Part shown: positions 32,653 to 35,127 of the stretch, piece by piece
Position numbering within the stretch: the stretch's first letter is position 1
Layout: the number at the start of each line of letters is the position of its first letter
IMG/VR virus record: IMGVR_UViG_3300030060_003167
Location: 1 to 35,127 of that record
Length of the DNA: 35,127 bases
Source of the DNA: a virus
Strand: one strand, 5' to 3'
Position numbers and translations under genes: made by a program
Notes under the pieces: model-generated
Told to the model about the DNA's origin: nothing
Seen by the model: the letters and a program-made list of their open reading frames with translations, nothing else
Databases searched by the model: none

Positions 32653-32834
32653 CTAATATGAAAGAATTATGCGAGTATGTGAAAAATAAGCACAAAGCTC
32701 GCAACGCTCAACATCAAGAAATACTTAAAATCTATGGTGAGTGTAGAGGTATGGGCAATAGAAGATACAAATTACCGCAAAAATCTTCTTGGCCTAAACA
32801 ACATAAAGCGGCATATAATAAAATATGGAGATAG
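32637..32834 (+). CDS. Early basic hypothetical protein, 65 aa
   Basis: Helical, His/Lys/Arg-rich (KNKHKARNAQHQEILKIYGE), with RYKLPQKSSWPKQHKAAYNK at the end. It overlaps the upstream gene by 16 nt; an in-frame ATG at 32658 just after that stop is an alternative start. Charge suggests nucleic-acid contact, without a recognised fold. Confidence 0.55.
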   Translation: MATSVTNMKELCEYVKNKHKARNAQHQEILKIYGECRGMGNRRYKLPQKSSWPKQHKAAYNKIWR

Positions 32835-32938
32835 ATGGAATGGTTTATCTAGACGAGATAGACGAATATGTAACAATGGAAGAATATAAAAAGTATTTAG
32901 ATTATATAAATAATGATTACTTCCAAACTAATACTTAA
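32825..32938 (+). CDS. Early acidic mini-protein, 37 aa
   Basis: The ATG at 32825 overlaps the end of the 65 aa gene. The product (MEIDGMVYLDEIDEYVTMEE, then YKKYLDYINNDYF) is very acidic and helical. Such acidic mini-proteins in phage early regions can be inhibitors or DNA mimics, but here this is only a charge observation. The frame is continuous and fits the overlapping gene chain. Confidence 0.5.
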   Translation: MEIDGMVYLDEIDEYVTMEEYKKYLDYINNDYFQTNT

Positions 32939-32943
32939 ACATA

Positions 32944-33144
32944 ATGAAAATAAATAAAAATTTACGTAGAGTTGTAGTAACTCTCGTGCTTATCAGTGCA
33001 GGATTTGTATTCGGTAAGCAAACTGGCGAGCAAGAAATATTAAATAGATGGGAAAATAGATGGTTCGAGTCGGACTGGTATGACACTAGATCTATTGAAG
33101 AATTCTTATATGACACTGATTACTCAATAGAACTTGGAGAGTAA
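32944..33144 (+). CDS. Small membrane-anchored protein, 66 aa
   Basis: Basic start (MKINKNLRR), one hydrophobic segment (VVVTLVLISAGFVFG, about residues 10-24) and an acidic, Trp/Tyr-rich soluble tail (NRWENRWFESDWYD). It appears anchored in the inner membrane with the tail outside or inside depending on insertion; the positive start favours an outside tail. Function unknown; superinfection exclusion or host envelope change would fit the shape. Confidence 0.6.
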   Translation: MKINKNLRRVVVTLVLISAGFVFGKQTGEQEILNRWENRWFESDWYDTRSIEEFLYDTDYSIELGE

Positions 33145-33185
33145 TTACAAACAAAATTAAATTATCTTTGGATAATAATATAAAA
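33145..33185 (+). promoter_or_regulatory. Early promoter-like element 4
   Basis: TTACAAAC at 33145 and TTGGATAATAATATAAAA at 33168; 23 nt between starts. The second box is 26 nt before the ATG of the zinc-ribbon gene. Confidence 0.6.
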
Positions 33186-33193
33186 TAAAAAAT

Positions 33194-33382
33194 ATGTATT
33201 GTAAATGTGGAAACACTGTGCACCCAGTGCGTTTAGAATTAGGTTATAAAAACTGTGTAAGTTGCAGTACAACTAAAACTTACTCGTACGTACCTATTAT
33301 CACTCATAAAACTGGTAATACTATACAAATAGTATCGCAGGAAGTTTCCGCATCAGTACATAAAGCATGGAGACGAAAATAA
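33194..33382 (+). CDS. Small zinc-ribbon protein, 62 aa
   Basis: C3 and C5 (MYCKCGN) and C21 and C24 (NCVSCS) form two Cys knuckles spaced like a mini zinc ribbon; the second half has THKTGNTIQIV. I recognise this as a type of small protein found in several marine phages. It may bind nucleic acid or RNA polymerase. It sits behind promoter element 4 and overlaps the next gene by 16 nt. Confidence 0.65.
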   Translation: MYCKCGNTVHPVRLELGYKNCVSCSTTKTYSYVPIITHKTGNTIQIVSQEVSASVHKAWRRK

Positions 33383-33591
33383 ACATACTAGAAAGATTAT
33401 TATATATAGTAATGATATGTAGCTTTTGTTTTTTTATTGGTGTGTTCTATACATACTATAAAATAGATCAGCGAACGTGGAATGAAGATATACTAAAAGC
33501 TAGAGATATAGAAACGAGGTATATAAATTACCCAACTAAAAGAAATTATAAAAAAGACGACTTAGAAAGAATAATATATGGAAAAAATTAA
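33367..33591 (+). CDS. Small membrane protein, 74 aa
   Basis: One hydrophobic segment (LLYIVMICSFCFFIGVFYTY, about residues 11-30) is followed by a charged cytoplasm-type tail with LERIIYGKN at the end. It overlaps both neighbours, consistent with a real gene in a packed operon. Function unknown. Confidence 0.6.
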   Translation: METKINILERLLYIVMICSFCFFIGVFYTYYKIDQRTWNEDILKARDIETRYINYPTKRNYKKDDLERIIYGKN

Positions 33592-33757
33592 AGGTAGAAA
33601 ATATGTATTTGTGCTTGACTATCAAGACGGTAGAGTGTATAGATATGATGTGTGGATAGATGATTCAGAAAAAATAGAAGATTATCTTATAGACATGGGA
33701 CACTCAATAGGTAACTGTGAGTGGATGACAACAAGATTTAAACGAGTAATAAAATAA
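33578..33757 (+). CDS. Early hypothetical protein, 59 aa
   Basis: The ATG at 33578 overlaps the end of the upstream gene by 14 nt and the frame runs to 33757, 1 nt before the next ATG. The product has strands GRKYVFVLDYQDGRVYRYDV and a helix DDSEKIEDYLIDMGHSIG, then CEWMTTRFKRVI: a small alpha/beta domain that looks well folded. No family recognised. Confidence 0.6.
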   Translation: MEKIKGRKYVFVLDYQDGRVYRYDVWIDDSEKIEDYLIDMGHSIGNCEWMTTRFKRVIK

Positions 33758-33758
33758 T

Positions 33759-33944
33759 ATGGATAGTAAAAAAGCATACGAGATGATGCAAGATGAAATG
33801 ATTGATAAAGAATCAGCTTATTTATGCACAGAATTAGAAAGAGCATTAGACAGAATCATAACTTATACAGATATGTTAGATGATAATGCGTTTACTAAAA
33901 TTAAAGCACCAGCCATTAAACTATTAAAAGAATGGCACTTGTAA
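33759..33944 (+). CDS. Early helical protein, 61 aa
   Basis: All-helical, acidic-then-mixed protein (DSKKAYEMMQDEMIDKESAY, CTELERALDRIITYTDMLDD). It ends the small-gene chain before the RNA region. No motif recognised. Confidence 0.6.
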   Translation: MDSKKAYEMMQDEMIDKESAYLCTELERALDRIITYTDMLDDNAFTKIKAPAIKLLKEWHL

Positions 33945-33948
33945 TCAT

Positions 33949-34025
33949 TGATAGATAGTTAGACGAGTAGGTTAATTAGGATGTGGCTACGGTACTAAGG
34001 CGTGGGTTCGACTCCCACCATATCA
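33949..34025 (+). tRNA. Degenerate tRNA-like sequence
   Basis: A clear T-arm, GTGGG-TTCGACT-CCCAC, has the same loop as the tRNA-Met downstream. TGATA and TATCA give five acceptor pairs followed by two mismatches, and GTTA with TAAT can form a D-stem. The anticodon arm does not fold normally: TTAG and CTAA pair only around a 15 nt loop. It is either a decayed tRNA or one interrupted by a short insertion. No anticodon can be read. Confidence 0.4.
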
Positions 34026-34155
34026 TCACATAACTGAATAGCTAACCAATTAGGTATCAATAGGTTACGTCAAACCGCTACATACGCATGTGGTGCCGAA
34101 GAGTTGATCGCCCGGCGAGCGTACGGAAGTGTATTGCGTATGGCGGTAAGATATT
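34026..34155 (+). other. Gene-free stretch with elevated GC
   Basis: No supported frame is present on either strand here. The stretch between the tRNA-like sequence and tRNA-Met contains a local GC-rich patch (about 34090-34147) and a long-range inverted repeat listed separately. It resembles an RNA gene region more than a protein gene. Confidence 0.5.
34074..34147 (+). ncRNA. Possible structured RNA closed by a 13 bp stem
   Basis: ACCGC (34074-34078) and CATACGCA (34081-34088) pair fully with TGCGTATG (34135-34142) and GCGGT (34143-34147), with only a 2 nt bulge. The enclosed 46 nt include a TCGC-CCG-GCGA hairpin and are GC-rich for this genome. It ends 8 nt before the tRNA-Met. I cannot assign it to a known RNA family. 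Confidence 0.4.
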
Positions 34156-34227
<72 letters not shown>

Positions 34228-34231
34228 CTAT

Positions 34232-34246
34232 ATGACAAAATGTCAT
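34232..34246. promoter_or_regulatory. Palindrome before early promoter element 5
   Basis: ATGACA-AAA-TGTCAT, 6 bp perfect arms, ends 3 nt before the first box of promoter element 5 and 4 nt after the tRNA-Met. It matches the half-site cluster at 31612-31660, so an operator is more likely than a terminator; it may do both. Confidence 0.5.
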
Positions 34247-34249
34247 GTT

Positions 34250-34286
34250 TTACAAACATAATATAAATAACTTTGGATAATATAAT
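34250..34286 (+). promoter_or_regulatory. Early promoter-like element 5
   Basis: TTACAAAC at 34250 and TTGGATAATATAAT at 34273; 23 nt between starts. The second box is 25 nt before the ATG at 34298, matching element 3. Confidence 0.6.
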
Positions 34287-34297
34287 AAATTAATAAT

Positions 34298-34537
34298 ATG
34301 AAAAACACGTGGCAACAACTAAAACCTCATTATCAACTTAAACTAAGAATAGCTGCTAGAAAATATTCATCAGCTAAAAGACTTAAGTATGCACTTATGG
34401 CTTCAGATGGTTGGTATGACTTACAATTAAACACAATTAGAGATATACTAATGTTCACTAATAAACATAGCTATGATGTTAATGGTGCAGATATTATGTA
34501 TGGTAACGAATTTTTAAAATCAGAAGATAATGACTAA
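34298..34537 (+). CDS. Early hypothetical protein, 79 aa
   Basis: Basic helical start (NTWQQLKPHYQLKLRIAARK, then YSSAKRLKYALMASDGWYDL), acidic end (YGNEFLKSEDND). No motif recognised. It stands 25 nt behind promoter element 5 and overlaps the next gene by 8 nt. Confidence 0.6.
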   Translation: MKNTWQQLKPHYQLKLRIAARKYSSAKRLKYALMASDGWYDLQLNTIRDILMFTNKHSYDVNGADIMYGNEFLKSEDND

Positions 34538-34958
34538 CTGGAAAAAAGAACAACTAGAGCTTGAAAACGGCTTTGTTAAAAACATTTTAATAAACTATAA
34601 TATTAAAGAGGTAACTACACAAAGGCAAGCACTAAACGGTACACGAGAGTTTGAGTTTCCTGTACCCGCAAGATCTGCTTTTTACGGCGGTCAAACTTGG
34701 TATAGTAAAGACAGACTAAGACTAGCTGTATTTAAAACAGGTTATGTAAGAAATCAAAACAGTTGCGGTAGTGCTTATCAGCTTAACAAGCAATACAAAC
34801 AAAATGTTAGGTGGACATACTTAACACCTGATGGTTGTATAACTAGAGAAGACACACAAACAGCAAGAGCATTAATATACTCTGGCCTTGCTCGTTTGAA
34901 CTATATGCTAGAGTATTATATTAAAAATTATTTAAATGGCAGAACTATTAACAGATGA
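34530..34958 (+). CDS. Early hypothetical protein, 142 aa
   Basis: Mixed alpha/beta protein with EFPVPARSAFYGGQTWYSKD, then CGSAYQLNKQYKQNVRWTYL and a C-terminal helix rich in Tyr/Leu (ARLNYMLEYYIKNYLNGRT). Two Cys. No family recognised. It overlaps both neighbours, consistent with one operon driven by element 5. Confidence 0.6.
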   Translation: MTNWKKEQLELENGFVKNILINYNIKEVTTQRQALNGTREFEFPVPARSAFYGGQTWYSKDRLRLAVFKTGYVRNQNSCGSAYQLNKQYKQNVRWTYLTPDGCITREDTQTARALIYSGLARLNYMLEYYIKNYLNGRTINR

Positions 34959-35127
34959 GATAATCACTGAAAAACTAAATGAAGATGGCATTATGCAAGA
35001 ACCAGATGGTCCTTGGTTATTAGAATATATCTATGAAAACTATGGTGGCAAACTAGACAACACAAGTGACTTTGTAGATGACAAATGGACTTTAAAAATA
35101 TACAGTGAAACAACTTATGATGGCTAC
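34936..35127 (+). CDS. Partial hypothetical protein, first 64 codons
   Basis: Starts at 34936, overlapping the upstream gene by 23 nt, and runs open to the right edge. The visible part is acidic (MAELLTDEIITEKLNEDGIM, then EPDGPWLLEYIYENYGGKLD). Too little is present to name a family. Confidence 0.6.
   Translation, partial: MAELLTDEIITEKLNEDGIMQEPDGPWLLEYIYENYGGKLDNTSDFVDDKWTLKIYSETTYDGY

Overview
The window is part of a tailed double-stranded DNA phage genome, most likely a short-tailed (podovirus-type) marine phage. It is AT-rich (roughly one third GC by eye) and densely packed, with many 1, 4 or 16-20 nt gene overlaps. Almost no gene has a Shine-Dalgarno sequence; start codons sit behind A/T-only leaders. 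That is typical of Bacteroidota and their phages, so I infer a flavobacterium-like host. The order and sizes of the large terminase (739 aa), portal (797 aa), scaffold, capsid (491 aa), ring/adaptor and propeller-type hub proteins resemble crAss-like phages of marine Bacteroidota. That placement is inference, since no database search was possible.

Layout. Positions 1-31173 are one leftward block on the minus strand. In transcription order it begins with a small protein carrying an N-terminal SPFK signature and a 90 aa protein. Three tail-fibre genes follow, one ending in an S74-type self-cleaving chaperone domain. Next come a conserved 95 aa protein, a groEL-groES pair, a winged-helix protein and a run of small low-complexity proteins (His-rich, Met/Pro-rich, Ala-rich). 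After these lie a capsid-decoration-like protein, a 47 aa Cys protein, an HExxH mini-metalloprotease, a holin-like protein and a 187 aa protein. A set of small conserved proteins, including one with two GroES-like barrels, leads into terminase, portal, scaffold, major capsid, head protein, ring and adaptor, two propeller/hub tail proteins and internal virion proteins. The last gene is cut by the left edge.

Positions 31174-31510 are a divergent control region with palindromes and T-tracts. From 31511 to the right edge the plus strand carries short genes, mostly 33-142 aa, with the look of early host-takeover genes. Five copies of a bipartite promoter-like element (TTACAAAC, 15 nt, TTGGATAATA) occur here with exactly the same internal spacing. 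This region also holds an initiator-like tRNA-Met(CAT), two tRNA-like remnants and a possible structured RNA.

How the parts fit: rightward early genes would be transcribed first from the bipartite promoters, then the leftward late block makes virions. The phage carries its own chaperonin set: GroEL with altered substrate-binding residues, a roofless short GroES and a separate tandem GroES-like protein. The simplest reading is a dedicated folding machine for virion proteins. The most unusual items are this chaperonin set in reversed gene order, a GC-rich codon-shifted island inside the terminase gene, a shared SPFK/APEM peptide signature in the small proteins, a peptide of the metalloprotease repeated in the His-rich protein, and the early promoter family.
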